DNA of 64,000 bases from SG8-30 sp963695155 (GTDB taxonomy: Bacteria > Pseudomonadota > Gammaproteobacteria > Steroidobacterales > Steroidobacteraceae), in contig CAVOGD010000007.1 in NCBI GenBank assembly GCA_963695155.1, positions 1 to 64,000 of the forward strand. Direction: 5' to 3'. Position 1 is the stretch's first letter; each line of letters starts with the position of its first letter. Of this stretch, positions 45,659 through 53,896 are shown one piece after another. The position numbers and the translations under genes were made by a program. Under the pieces are notes generated by a model. The model was not told where the DNA came from, made no database searches, and saw nothing but the letters and a program-made list of their open reading frames with translations.

Positions 45659-47014
45659 TCAGGCAAACGTATCCAGGACCGCCAGGATCTCCGCCGTCTT
45701 GTCCTGCATCAGCGCTTCGTCGCCGCGCGACTCGACGTTGAGCCGCACCAGCGGCTCGGTGTTGGACGAGCGCAGGTTGAAGCGCCACTGCGCGAACTCC
45801 ACCGACAGCCCGTCGGTGTAGTCCACGCCGCCGGCCTCGGGCACGTAGCGCGCCTTGACGGCCGCGATGGCGCCCTGCTGGTCCACCAGCCGGCGGTTGA
45901 TCTCGCCGCTGGCCGGGAAGCGCTTCATGCGCTCGCCGACCAGCTTCGACAGCGGCTTGCCGGTCTCCGACAGCAACTGTCCCAGCACCAGCCACGGGAT
46001 GATGCCGCTGTCGCAGTAGGCGAAGTCGCGGAAGTAATGGTGCGCGCTCATCTCGCCGCCGTACACCGCGTCCACGGCGCGCATCTTCTCCTTGATGAAG
46101 GCGTGGCCGGACTTGCACTGCACCGCCTTGCCGCCGTGCTGGGCGACGATCTCCAGCGTGTTCCAGGTGAGGCGCGGGTCGTGCACGATGCGCCCGCCCT
46201 TGCAGCGCTTGAGGAACACCGAGGCCAGCAGGCCGACGATGTAGTAACCCTCGATGAAGCGGCCCTGCTCGTCGAAGAAGAAGCAGCGGTCGAAGTCGCC
46301 GTCGAAGGCGATGCCGATGTCCGCCTTCGCGCTGACCACCGCCTCGGCGGTCACCGCGCGGTTTTCCTCCAGCATCGGGTTCGGCACGCCGTGCGGGAAG
46401 GTGCCGTCCGGCTCGTGCTGCAGCTTGACGAACTCGAACGGCAGGTCCGCGGCCAGCATCTCCACGACGGCGCCCGCGCCGCCGTTGCCGGGGTTGGAGA
46501 CGATCCTGATCTTTTCGAGCGCCGCGCGGTCCACGTAACCGAGCAGGTGCTGCCGGTAGCTGGGCATGATGTCGAAGCGCTCGACGACGCCGCGCTTCGA
46601 CGAGGGCGCGAACCCGCCCGCCTCCGCCAGCCTGCGGATCTCCTGCAGCCCGGTGTCGCCGCTGATCGGCTTGGACTGGCCGCGCACGAACTTCATGCCG
46701 TTGTAGTCCGGCGGGTTGTGGCTGGCCGTCACCATGATGCCGCCGTCGAGCCGCTGCGAGAAGGTCGCGAAGTACACGCCCTCGGTGCCGCACAGGCCCA
46801 CGTCGACGACGTGCACGCCGGCGTCGGTCAGGCCGCGGACCAGCGCCTCCGTGAGGGTCGCGCTGGACAGGCGGATGTCGCGCCCGACCGCCACGCGCCG
46901 GGGCGACAGCCACTGCGCGTAGGCGCGGCCGATCGCGTACGCCGAATCGGGGTTCAGCTCATCCGGGACGCGGCCACGGACGTCATACGCCTTGAAGCAG
47001 TTCGAAAGATCCAT
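45659..47014 (-). CDS. manB: Phosphomannomutase / phosphoglucomutase
   Basis: 451-residue alpha-D-phosphohexomutase making mannose-1-phosphate (or glucose-1-phosphate) for nucleotide sugars. Catalytic serine in MVTASHNPPDYNGMKF, metal loop IAFDGDFDRCFFF, sugar loop GGEMSAHHYFRD and phosphate loop FNLRSSNTEPLVRLNVE. N-terminus MDLSNCFKAYDVRGRVPDEL fixes the start at ATG 47014. With manC at 49.9-51.5 kb it supplies GDP-mannose. Frame intact. Confidence 0.92.
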   Translation of the reverse strand: MDLSNCFKAYDVRGRVPDELNPDSAYAIGRAYAQWLSPRRVAVGRDIRLSSATLTEALVRGLTDAGVHVVDVGLCGTEGVYFATFSQRLDGGIMVTASHNPPDYNGMKFVRGQSKPISGDTGLQEIRRLAEAGGFAPSSKRGVVERFDIMPSYRQHLLGYVDRAALEKIRIVSNPGNGGAGAVVEMLAADLPFEFVKLQHEPDGTFPHGVPNPMLEENRAVTAEAVVSAKADIGIAFDGDFDRCFFFDEQGRFIEGYYIVGLLASVFLKRCKGGRIVHDPRLTWNTLEIVAQHGGKAVQCKSGHAFIKEKMRAVDAVYGGEMSAHHYFRDFAYCDSGIIPWLVLGQLLSETGKPLSKLVGERMKRFPASGEINRRLVDQQGAIAAVKARYVPEAGGVDYTDGLSVEFAQWRFNLRSSNTEPLVRLNVESRGDEALMQDKTAEILAVLDTFA

Positions 47015-47021
47015 GGCAGCC

Positions 47022-47219
47022 TCAGGCAGCGACGTGCTCGATCGTGATATTCGGGAACCCGGCGCGGACCGATGCGTGCTCAAGCGTGATCGCGCATATC
47101 GAACCATCGGCCCCCAGGTCGACGACCGCATCCTCACCAAGGTCGCGAGACTCGACAATCTCTGCCTCGCGCAATTCGATATACAGCGTGTCGGTATCGG
47201 TAAAGTACCTGATCTTCAT
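47022..47219 (-). CDS. DUF2283 protein
   Basis: 65 residues, DUF2283: MKIRYFTDTDTLYIELREAE, then VVDLGADGSICAITLEHASV. Such proteins are often encoded next to a DUF4258 partner, as seems to be the case here, and may form a toxin-antitoxin-like pair; that is not established. Ends 7 bases before manB starts. Frame intact. Confidence 0.88.
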   Translation of the reverse strand: MKIRYFTDTDTLYIELREAEIVESRDLGEDAVVDLGADGSICAITLEHASVRAGFPNITIEHVAA

Positions 47220-47416
47220 GGCTTGAACCGCCGGTCAAAGAAGGCATTGTGGACGGTCACGCCGTCTTGCAGCACGACCACCCGCAAGTATCGCACCGGA
47301 GTGCCCGGCACGGAAATCCACTTGCGAATCCTGCCGTCGGGCTGGACTTGTGTCTTGATTCGTGCATCGCATTCGCCAACGCTCGATCGTTGGCGGCGCG
47401 ACACAGTCCTTGACAA
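47216..47416 (-). CDS. DUF4258-like small protein, N-terminus doubtful
   Basis: 66 residues; the C-terminal half (GRIRKWISVPGTPVRYLRVV, VLQDGVTVHNAFFDRRF) resembles DUF4258 proteins, which bear an RNase-like fold. The usual N-terminal helix is missing or out of frame. It overlaps the DUF2283 gene by 4 nt. Possibly a truncated or frame-broken toxin-like partner. Confidence 0.5.
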   Translation of the reverse strand: MSRTVSRRQRSSVGECDARIKTQVQPDGRIRKWISVPGTPVRYLRVVVLQDGVTVHNAFFDRRFKP

Positions 47417-47425
47417 TCGCGCGCG

Positions 47426-48638
47426 TCAAAGCGAATTCATGAACGTCGCGATCGAATCGACCACGTGCTGCAGCTGGCGCCGCGACCAGGTCCGGGAAGA
47501 TCGGCAGCGCCAGCGAATTCACGAACGTCGCGATCGCACGACCACGTGCTGCAGCTGCGCCTCGGCCAGGTACCGGGACAGATCGGCAGCGCCAGCGTCT
47601 CGCGCGCTGCGCGTGCAGCGGCACCGGGTAGTAGACCTCGCTGCCCACGCCGCACTCGCCCAGGTAGGCGCGCAGCCGGTCGCGCTCCGGCACGCGGATC
47701 ACGTACTGGTTGTAGATGTGCCGGTAGCCGGGCTGCGCCGTGGGCGTGACCACGCGGTCGCCCAGTTTCGCCTTAGCGAACGCCCGGTCGTAGTAAGCCG
47801 CGTTGCGCTGGCGCGCCGCGTGCCAGTCGTCCAGGTGCGGCAGCTTGACCAGCAGCACGACCGCCTGCAGCTCGTCGAGGCGGAAGTTGCCGCCCACCAG
47901 CGCGTGGTAGTACTTCGGCTCCATGCCGTGCACGCGCAGCATCTTCATCTTCGTGGCCAGCGCCTCGTCGTTGGTCGTGCACAGGCCCGCGTCGCCGAAC
48001 GCGCCCAGGTTCTTGGTCGGGAAGAACGAGAAGCAGCCGATGTCGCCGAGCCCGCCCACGCGCCGGCCGCCGGGCAGTTCCGAGCCGATGGCCTGCGCCG
48101 CGTCCTCGACGACCTTCAGCTTGTAGCGCGCCGCCAGCTCGAGCATCGGGTCGAGGTCCGCCGCCTGGCCGTACAGGTGCACCGGCATGAGGGCCTTCAC
48201 GCGGCCGCCGGTCGTGCGGTTGACGAGCTGCCCGTCGCGCATCTCGCAGCGCTTCGCGAGGAAGTCGCGGGTGAGGCCGATGTCCTGGTTGTAGCTGACC
48301 GGCTCGATGTCGATGTACACGGGCCGCGCGCCGGTGCGCGCGATGGTGCCGCCGGTGGCGAAGAACGTGTACGGCGACGTGACGACCTCGTCGCCCGGGC
48401 CGATGTCGAGCGCCATCAGCGCCAGCAGCAGGGCGTCGGTGCCCGACGACACGCCGATGCCGTACTTCGCGCCCGAGTAGGCGGCGACCTTCTCCTCCAG
48501 CTCGCGCACGGCCGGGCCGAGGATGAACATCTGCGACGCGGCGACCTTCAGCATCGCCTCGTCGATTTCCGGTTTCAGGGCCTGGTACTGCGGCTTGAGG
48601 TCGAGCAGCGGGACATTCAGCTTGGTGGGGGTCTTCAT
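47426..48638 (-). CDS. DegT/DnrJ/EryC1 sugar aminotransferase, 3' end rearranged
   Basis: PLP-dependent sugar aminotransferase: VPLLDLKPQYQALKPEIDEA, FILGPAVRELEEKVAAYSGA, GVSSGTDALLLALMALDIGP, VEDAAQAIGSELPGGRRVGG and the PLP lysine in GCFSFFPTKNLGAFGDAGL. It is intact to about 47620. There a frame change and an 82-bp tandem duplication (47431-47512 and 47513-47595) disturb the end. The last copy reads HVVDSIATFMNSL and stops at TGA 47426-47428. Adjacent to manB; it probably aminates a keto sugar. Confidence 0.85.
47431..47595 (-). repeat. Tandem duplication of the aminotransferase 3' end
   Basis: Two imperfect copies of about 82 bp (47431-47512, 47513-47595), each holding GCGAATTCA(T/C)GAACGTCGCG, CCACGTGCTGCAGCTG and GATCGGCAGCGCCAG. 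Each encodes the LALPI(F/C)P...HVV end of the DegT protein. Confidence 0.85.
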
Positions 48639-48693
48639 CCGCCAATTGTGACGCGTATGAGGCGCTGCATCAAAGCGGGCAAACCGATGCAGC

Positions 48694-48801
48694 AGGAGGG
48701 GTCAGACCCCTGAGTACAGAGTAGGAGGGGTCAGACCCCTAAGAGGGGTCAGACCCCAGAATGATTCCGGGGTCTGACCCGTTTCGGGTCTGACCCCTCC
48801 T
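48694..48801. repeat. GGGGTC(A/T)GACCCC array R8 (A-A-A-T-T)
   Basis: Five cores between the aminotransferase gene and the PIN/AbrB module; a second left edge (TAGGAGGGGTC at 48732) lies inside, as if one array inserted beside another. Confidence 0.92.
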
Positions 48802-48818
48802 CATCGTCGCATCGTGCA

Positions 48819-49193
48819 CTACCGCTTCGGGTAGTACCTCACACCATCGACTTGATCGAAGTGCGCGTCCTGCGTCCAGAACGCCGCGCCGTGAAACCAT
48901 GCCGTGGCCAGCATGATGCTGTCCACCATCGGCAAGGACAGTTCGTGTGAGAGTCGCGCCGCCTCGAGTGCCAGGGCGCGATTCATGTCGACGACCTGGC
49001 CCTGTTCCATGATGGCGACACACTGCAATGCGTCTCCCTCGCCGCGCTGCTCGAGCACCGTCCGGAATACCTCGGCCAGCGCCAGGGTCGGCACCAGCAG
49101 TTCGCCCGTGTTCTCGATCACCTGCGCGAAGTGGCGTGCATTCCCGCCGTCGGCGAAATACTCCAGCCACGCCGAGGAGTCGACGACGTTCAC
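48819..49193 (-). CDS. PIN-domain toxin (VapC-like)
   Basis: 124-residue PIN ribonuclease. Active-site acids: Asp5 in VNVVDSSAWLEYFADG, Glu in PTLALAEVFRTVLEQR, Asp in LPMVDSIMLATAWF and Asp in FWTQDAHFDQVDGV. Starts at a GTG overlapping the antitoxin stop by 4 nt. Frame intact. It begins 18 bases from array R8 on its 3' side. Confidence 0.92.
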   Translation of the reverse strand: MNVVDSSAWLEYFADGGNARHFAQVIENTGELLVPTLALAEVFRTVLEQRGEGDALQCVAIMEQGQVVDMNRALALEAARLSHELSLPMVDSIMLATAWFHGAAFWTQDAHFDQVDGVRYYPKR

Positions 49194-49396
49194 GCCCGGT
49201 CCTTCTCGCGCAGGAACCTCAGCTCGATCTCCTTGACGATGCCGCGGGCTTGCCTCGCCGAGCGGACCGGTACCAGTTCGATCCGGTCCTGATACTGGAT
49301 CGCGTGCAGCCGGGCGCCGACCTTGATCTCGAGCGCCTCGCGGATGGCCTTGGGTATGACCACCTGGAACTTGGGGGACACGGTGACAGTCGTCAT
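49190..49396 (-). CDS. AbrB/SpoVT-family antitoxin
   Basis: 68 residues with an N-terminal swapped-hairpin fold: MTTVTVSPKFQVVIPKAIRE, ALEIKVGARLHAIQYQDRI. The C-terminus (GIVKEIELRFLREKDRA) should block the PIN toxin. It probably binds the large inverted repeat just upstream (49399-49441). Frame intact. Confidence 0.92.
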   Translation of the reverse strand: MTTVTVSPKFQVVIPKAIREALEIKVGARLHAIQYQDRIELVPVRSARQARGIVKEIELRFLREKDRA

Positions 49397-49398
49397 AC

Positions 49399-49441
49399 GT
49401 TTTCCTTATCGATGGTAATATCGTAATACCATAAGGAAAAC
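49399..49441 (-). promoter_or_regulatory. Nested operator of the AbrB/PIN module
   Basis: Perfect 11-bp arms GTTTTCCTTAT (49399-49409) and ATAAGGAAAAC (49431-49441) enclose a second, imperfect dyad TGGTAATATCGTAATACCA (49413-49431). The repeat starts 3 bases from the antitoxin ATG, so it probably overlaps promoter and operator. Confidence 0.65.
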
Positions 49442-49519
49442 GGCGCAATAGCGCATTGGCAGGAGAGGTCCTGGCGCCGGTGTCTGGATGTCGGGGTTGC
49501 TGCAGTCGTTGGCGCTGAC

Positions 49520-49629
49520 AGGAGGGGTCAGACCCCTGGAAGGGGTCAGACCCCGGAGCTCTGGGGTCTGACCCGTCCTCGGGTCTGACCCCTCCTCACA
49601 CTCCACGTTCTGGGGTCTGACCCCTCCTA
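49520..49629. repeat. GGGGTC(A/T)GACCCC array R9 (A-A-T-T-T)
   Basis: Five cores; the last right edge CCCCTCCTA forms the stop codon of the HicB gene (CTA at 49627-49629 = TAG on the minus strand). Confidence 0.92.
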
Positions 49630-49839
49630 GGCGGCCACCTCGACGTACTCGGCACGAATCGACGGCTGTGGAATCACGGCCCCATCGTCACGCAGGCCCT
49701 GCAAGTGCATTTCAATCGCTGCAGTGATCGCCTGCTGCACATCAGCGAGCGTATCGCCAGTCGCCACGCAACCGGGCAGGTCGGGCACGTATGCCGACAG
49801 GTTGGTGCCGACGTCTTCGATTATGACCGCGTACCGCAT
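49627..49839 (-). CDS. hicB: HicB-family antitoxin
   Basis: 70-residue HicB-like antitoxin: MRYAVIIEDVGTNLSAYVPD, LPGCVATGDTLADVQQAITA and AIEMHLQGLRDDGAVIPQPS. Start ATG 49839. Its stop TAG is the outer edge of array R9. The cognate toxin survives only as a fragment just upstream (49842-49925), so the module should be non-toxic. Confidence 0.9.
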   Translation of the reverse strand: MRYAVIIEDVGTNLSAYVPDLPGCVATGDTLADVQQAITAAIEMHLQGLRDDGAVIPQPSIRAEYVEVAA

Positions 49840-49841
49840 GT

Positions 49842-49925
49842 TCACTTTCGCTTTGTGAGTCCAGCCTGTTTGAGAATACTCCGCACGGTGCTCCGGTTAC
49901 GCATGCGAATAGGGACAAAATCCCC
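49842..49925 (-). pseudogene. hicA: HicA toxin remnant
   Basis: About 28 codons of the HicA C-terminus: SGDFVPIRMRNRSTVRSILK then QAGLTKRK, ending with a TGA 3 bases before the hicB ATG. The N-terminal double-stranded-RNA-binding region with the catalytic His is absent; manC ends just upstream at 49944. Confidence 0.75.
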
Positions 49926-49943
49926 GGAGCACGACGGCGCCGA

Positions 49944-51538
49944 TCAGTCCGTCCGCCCTTCCCGCCCGTAGCGGTCGTCGAAGCGCACGATGTCGTCCTC
50001 GCCGAGGTAGCTTGCCCGACTGCACCTCGACGATGTGCACGGGCACGTCGCCGGGGTTCTCGATGCGGTGCTTGGTGCCGATCGGGATGTAGGTCGACTC
50101 GTTCTCCTTGAGCAGGAACGTCTCCTCGCCGCGCGTGATCTTGGCCACGCCGGAGACCACGACCCAGTGCTCGGCGCGCTTGTGATGCATCTGCAGCGAC
50201 AGCACGGCGCCCGGCTTGACCTTGAGGCGCTTGACCTGGAAGCCCTCGCCGGCGTCCACGCTGTCGTAGCTGCCCCACGGCCGGAACACCTCGCGATGCA
50301 GGCCCGGCTCGCCGCGGCCCATTTCCTTCAGCTTGTTGACCAGCAGCTTCACGTCCTGCACGCGGTCGCGCGGCGCGACCATGACGGCATCCGCGGTCTC
50401 GACGACCACGTGGTCCTTGAGCCCGACGGCGGCGACCAGCCGGCCTGATGAGTACAACAGGCAGTTGTCGGAATCCACGCTGACCACGTCGCCGTGATGG
50501 ACGTTGCGCCGTTCGTCGCGCTCGAGCGCGTCCTGCAGCGACGCCCAGGAACCCACGTCGCTCCAGCCGGCATCGAGCGGGATCACGGACGCCGCGTCGG
50601 TCTTCTCCATGACCGCATAGTCGATGGAATCCGCCGGGCACTTGCCGAACACGTCGGCCGGCAGGCGCGTGAAGTCGAGGTCGCGCTGGGCTCCGGCCAG
50701 CGCTCGCGTGCAGGCATCGCGCATCGCCGGCGCGAACTTGCCCAGCTCCTCGAGATAGCGTGCGGCGGAGAACAGGAACATGCCGCTGTTCCACAGGTAC
50801 TCGCCGCTCTTGAGGAACGCCGCGGCGCGGGTCGCGTCGGGCTTCTCCACGAACTCGGCGACCGGCACCACCGGGCCCTTGCCTTTGCCTTTGCGGATGT
50901 AGCCGTAGCCCGTCTCGGCGCTGGTCGGCACGACGCCGAAGGTCACGAGCCGGCCGGCCTGTGCCGCGGGAATCGCGGCCGCTACAGCCGCCTGGAAGGC
51001 CGCCACGTCGCGGATCACGTGGTCGGCGGGCAGGACCAGCAGGACGTTGCCGGAGGGGTCAGACCCCTGAGAGGGGTCAGACCCCGATCGTTGTGGCGCA
51101 CTTCCGGAGGGGTCAGACCCCTGAGAGGGGTCAGACCCCAATCGTCGTGGCGCATTACCGGAGGGGTCAGACCCCTGAGAGGGGTCAGACCCCAATCCCT
51201 TCGGGGTCTGACCCGTCCGGGTCTGACCCCTCCTGCGCCCCTGCCAAGATCGCCGCGACCGCCACCGCCGGCGCCGTATTGCGTCCCACAGGCTCCAGCA
51301 CGATCGCCCGCGGCTCGACGCCCACCTGCCGCAGTTGCTCCGCCACCATGAAGCGGTGGTGCTCGTTGCACACCACGATGGGTGCACTGGTGCCCGCAAG
51401 GCCCGCGAGCCTGAGCGCCGTGTCCTGCATCATGGTCCGCTCGCCGACCAGCGGCAGCAGCTGCTTCGGGTACAACTCGCGCGACAACGGCCAGAGGCGC
51501 GTGCCGGAGCCGCCGGAGAGGATGACGGGAATCAGCAT
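49944..51538 (-). CDS. manC: Mannose-1-phosphate guanylyltransferase / mannose-6-phosphate isomerase, with repeat insertion
   Basis: Bifunctional enzyme giving GDP-mannose. Nucleotidyltransferase start MLIPVILSGGSGTRLWPLSR with RELYPKQLLPL; VLEPVGRNTAPAVAVAAI; then, after a repeat insertion, NVLLVLPADHVIRDVAAFQ, FVEKPDATRAAAFL and LDAGWSDVGSWASL; the isomerase domain has FRPWGSYDSVDAGEGFQVKR and LQMHHKRAEHWVVVSGVAKI. Between residues about 103 and 170 the palindromic array R10 is inserted. Downstream of it the frame is open through 2.7 copies of an 18-residue repeat (GSDPSQGSDPSGNAPRRL), but the upstream part enters in a frame that meets a TGA near 51185. A second frame change near 50015 is needed to reach the usual end GREGRTD and TGA 49944-49946. 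Confidence 0.88.
51050..51234. repeat. GGGGTC(A/T)GACCCC array R10 inside manC: 54-bp tandem repeat
   Basis: Units 51050-51103, 51104-51157 and 51158-51193 (last one 36 bp): each is two A-centred 18-bp modules plus an 18-bp spacer (for example GATCGTTGTGGCGCACTT). Two T-centred cores follow to 51234, so the core order is A x6, T x2. The unit length is a multiple of three. This is the only array inside a gene. Confidence 0.95.
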
Positions 51539-51601
51539 GGGGCGGTCACTTTGGTGACTTGGGCATTACGGCCAAGGATAACGGATTAGGCGCAGTGGCC
51601 G

Positions 51602-51635
51602 CGGGGTCTGACCCCTTCGGGGTCTGACCCCTCCT
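51602..51635. repeat. GGGGTC(A/T)GACCCC array R11 (T-T)
   Basis: Half array, two T-centred cores ending GACCCCTCCT, between manC and the SLC13 gene. Confidence 0.88.
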
Positions 51636-51637
51636 GC

Positions 51638-53407
51638 TCAGAACGGCCACACCAGCGGAATCAGCGCCACGGCAATGATCCCGCACACCAGGTTGAGCGG
51701 CGCGCCGAAGCGCAGGAAGTCCGCGAACCGGTAGCCGCCGGGGCCCATCACCATCAGGTTGGTCTGGTAGCCGATCGGCGTGATGAACCCGGCCGAGGCC
51801 GCCACCATCACCGCGACCACGAACGGCATGTAGCTGACGCCCGCGAATTCCGCGATGGACAGCGCGATCGGGAACATCAGCACGCCGCAGGCGTTGTTGG
51901 TGATGAGTTCGGTGATCACCACCGTCACGAAGTACAGCACGGCCAGCGCCACCCACGGGTGTCCCTGCGCCACGGTCAGCAGCCAGTCGCCGATCATCTG
52001 CGCCGCGCCCGACTCGGTGAGCGCCACGCCCAGCGCGAACGACGCCGCGATGCCGGCCACGATGTGGTACTCGATGCTGCGGGTCGCCGACTGCATGGTC
52101 AGGCAGCCGGTGGCGACCATCAGTCCCGCGGCGATGAACGACGCCTCGAACAGCGGCGCCCATTCCAGCGTCGCAAACACGATCATCAGCACCAGCAGGC
52201 CGATGGCGACCGGGGCGCGCCGGAAGTCCGGCGGCGCGGAGTCCTCGAGCGGGCTGACCAGCAGGAAGTCACGGCTGTAGCGGTGCTTGTCGGCGAAGAC
52301 CGGGCCGGTCTCGATCAGCAGGGTGTCGCCGGGCCGGAACACCACGTCGCCGAGCTTGCCCGGCACGCGCGCGCCCTCGCGCGAGATGGAGATGATCACC
52401 GCGTTGTAGCGGTCGCGGAAGTTGCTGTCGCGCACGTTCTGGTTGATGAGCGGCGAGGTGGCCGACAGCACGACCTCGACCAGCAGCCGCTGGCGCTGCT
52501 TGAGGTTCATGGCGAAGGCCTGGTCCTCGGCGATGGACAGGCCCGCGAGCTTCCTGAGCTCGCGCACCGAGTCCACCACGCCCACGCAGGTCAGGCGGTC
52601 GTCGCCCTGCAGCACCTCTTCGGGCCCGACCGCGGCCATGATGCGGCCGCGCCGCTCGATCTCCGTGACGTAGGCGCTCTTCAGGTTGCGCAGGCCGACC
52701 TCCGCGATGGTGCGCCCGACCAGCGGCCCGCCGGGCAGGATGCGCACCTCGAAGCTGTACTCGCGCGCCTGCTCGAGCTGCTCCACCGGGCTCTGGCTGT
52801 CCGGCAGCAGGCGGTGCGAGAACGCGACCGAATAGGCCACGCCGGCCAGCGTCAGCGGCAGGCCGATCCAGATGAGGTCGAACAGGCCGATGTCCGCCTC
52901 CGGGCGCATCTGCATCAGCAGGCCGTACACGGCGAGGTTGGTGCTGGTGCCGATCAGCGTGCACAGCCCGGCCAGGATCACCACGTTGTTGAACGGCAGC
53001 AGCAGCCGCGAGATCGAGATGCCGTAGCGCTTCGACCATTCCTGCGCGATCGGGATGAACATCGCCACGACCGGCGTGTTGTTGATCACGGCCGACAACG
53101 CGCCGCCGGCGCCCATCAGCTTGAGCTGCGCGGCGACCAGGCTGCGCGGCCGGCCCAGGAACTTCTGCGAGAACCAGCCGATGGCGCCGGTTTCCTTGAG
53201 GCCGCCGACCACCACGTACAACGCCGCGATGGTCATGACGCCCGGGTTGGAGAATCCGGACAGCGCCTCGATGGGCGACAGCACGCCGGCCACCGACAGC
53301 ACGATCATGGCGCCGAGCAGCACGACCTCGGTCGGCGCCGGGCTGGTGGACAACAGGAACAGCACCAGCGCGACGACGCCAAGCGTGAACCAGATTTCCC
53401 AGACCAT
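51638..53407 (-). CDS. SLC13-family anion permease with two RCK_C domains
   Basis: 589-residue sodium/sulfate- or dicarboxylate-type transporter. Two membrane halves: helices from MVWEIWFTLGVVALVLFLLS, the substrate motif ALSAVINNTPVVAMFIPIAQ and LAGLCTLIGTSTNLAVYGLL in the first; ITELITNNACGVLMFPIALS and FITPIGYQTNLMVMGPGGYR in the second. Between them, residues about 215-390 form two TrkA-C/RCK_C domains (LPGGPLVGRTIAEVGLRNLK). Probably imports sulfate or a related anion; exact substrate unknown. Frame intact. Stop 3 bases from array R11. Confidence 0.9.
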   Translation of the reverse strand: MVWEIWFTLGVVALVLFLLSTSPAPTEVVLLGAMIVLSVAGVLSPIEALSGFSNPGVMTIAALYVVVGGLKETGAIGWFSQKFLGRPRSLVAAQLKLMGAGGALSAVINNTPVVAMFIPIAQEWSKRYGISISRLLLPFNNVVILAGLCTLIGTSTNLAVYGLLMQMRPEADIGLFDLIWIGLPLTLAGVAYSVAFSHRLLPDSQSPVEQLEQAREYSFEVRILPGGPLVGRTIAEVGLRNLKSAYVTEIERRGRIMAAVGPEEVLQGDDRLTCVGVVDSVRELRKLAGLSIAEDQAFAMNLKQRQRLLVEVVLSATSPLINQNVRDSNFRDRYNAVIISISREGARVPGKLGDVVFRPGDTLLIETGPVFADKHRYSRDFLLVSPLEDSAPPDFRRAPVAIGLLVLMIVFATLEWAPLFEASFIAAGLMVATGCLTMQSATRSIEYHIVAGIAASFALGVALTESGAAQMIGDWLLTVAQGHPWVALAVLYFVTVVITELITNNACGVLMFPIALSIAEFAGVSYMPFVVAVMVAASAGFITPIGYQTNLMVMGPGGYRFADFLRFGAPLNLVCGIIAVALIPLVWPF

Positions 53408-53484
53408 GCGGCGGCGCTCCCTGCCCGGTTGGAATCGCTCGCGGGATTCTGCCTGAGTGCGTGGCGGTAGAGGTTGATGCTGCC

Positions 53485-53566
53485 GGAGGGGTCAGACCCC
53501 CAAGGGGGTCAGACCCCAGACAGAGCGGGTTGGGGTCTGACCCCCTTGGGGGTCTGACCCCTCCTA
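53485..53566. repeat. GGGGTC(A/T)GACCCC array R12 (A-A-T-T)
   Basis: Complete four-core array in the divergent region between the SLC13 gene and the Phd/PIN module. Confidence 0.92.
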
Positions 53567-53600
53567 CCCCCTTGCCATTGCCAACCCGGCACGAGCCCAT

Positions 53601-53624
53601 TTAAGCTAGCTTAATCTAGCTTAA
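53601..53624 (+). promoter_or_regulatory. Operator of the Phd/PIN module
   Basis: Perfect palindrome TTAAGCTAGCTTAA (53601-53614) followed by a half-copy TCTAGCTTAA; 25-48 bases before the antitoxin ATG, where Phd antitoxins usually repress their promoter. Confidence 0.65.
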
Positions 53625-53648
53625 TTGCTCGCCAAGGAGACATAATCC

Positions 53649-53891
53649 ATGCGCACAATCGGCGCATTCGAAGCAAAAAACCGCTTAAGCGAACTGCTGC
53701 AAGCGGTTGAAAATGGTGACGAAGTGACCATCACCCGACATGGCCGTCCCGTGGCCCGCCTGGTGCCCGTGGACCAGTCCGATCGCGCCAAGGTACGCGA
53801 GGCAATCGAATGTCTGAGAGAGTTCAGCAAGGGCCGCAGCCTGGATGGGCTGAAGATCAAGGACCTGATCAACGAGGGGCGGAAGTACTAG
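53649..53891 (+). CDS. Phd-type antitoxin
   Basis: 80 residues: MRTIGAFEAKNRLSELLQAV, ENGDEVTITRHGRPVARLVP, with a C-terminal tail SKGRSLDGLKIKDLINEGRK for toxin binding. ATG 53649 with AAGGAG upstream. Low-GC operator precedes it. Toxin gene starts 5 bases after the stop. Frame intact. Confidence 0.93.
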   Translation: MRTIGAFEAKNRLSELLQAVENGDEVTITRHGRPVARLVPVDQSDRAKVREAIECLREFSKGRSLDGLKIKDLINEGRKY

Positions 53892-53896
53892 ATCTC

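Noticed and set aside
43536..45821. A 761-codon frame on the + strand opposite the decarboxylase and ubiU.
   Set aside because: It is antisense shadow: Arg/His/Ala-rich, no domain, and passes through two repeat arrays.
51050..51193. Regular repeats with 18-bp spacers in manC looked like a small CRISPR array.
   Set aside because: The spacers are near-identical to one another, the repeats are the same GGGGTCAGACCCC cores found at 14 other loci, and there are no cas genes.
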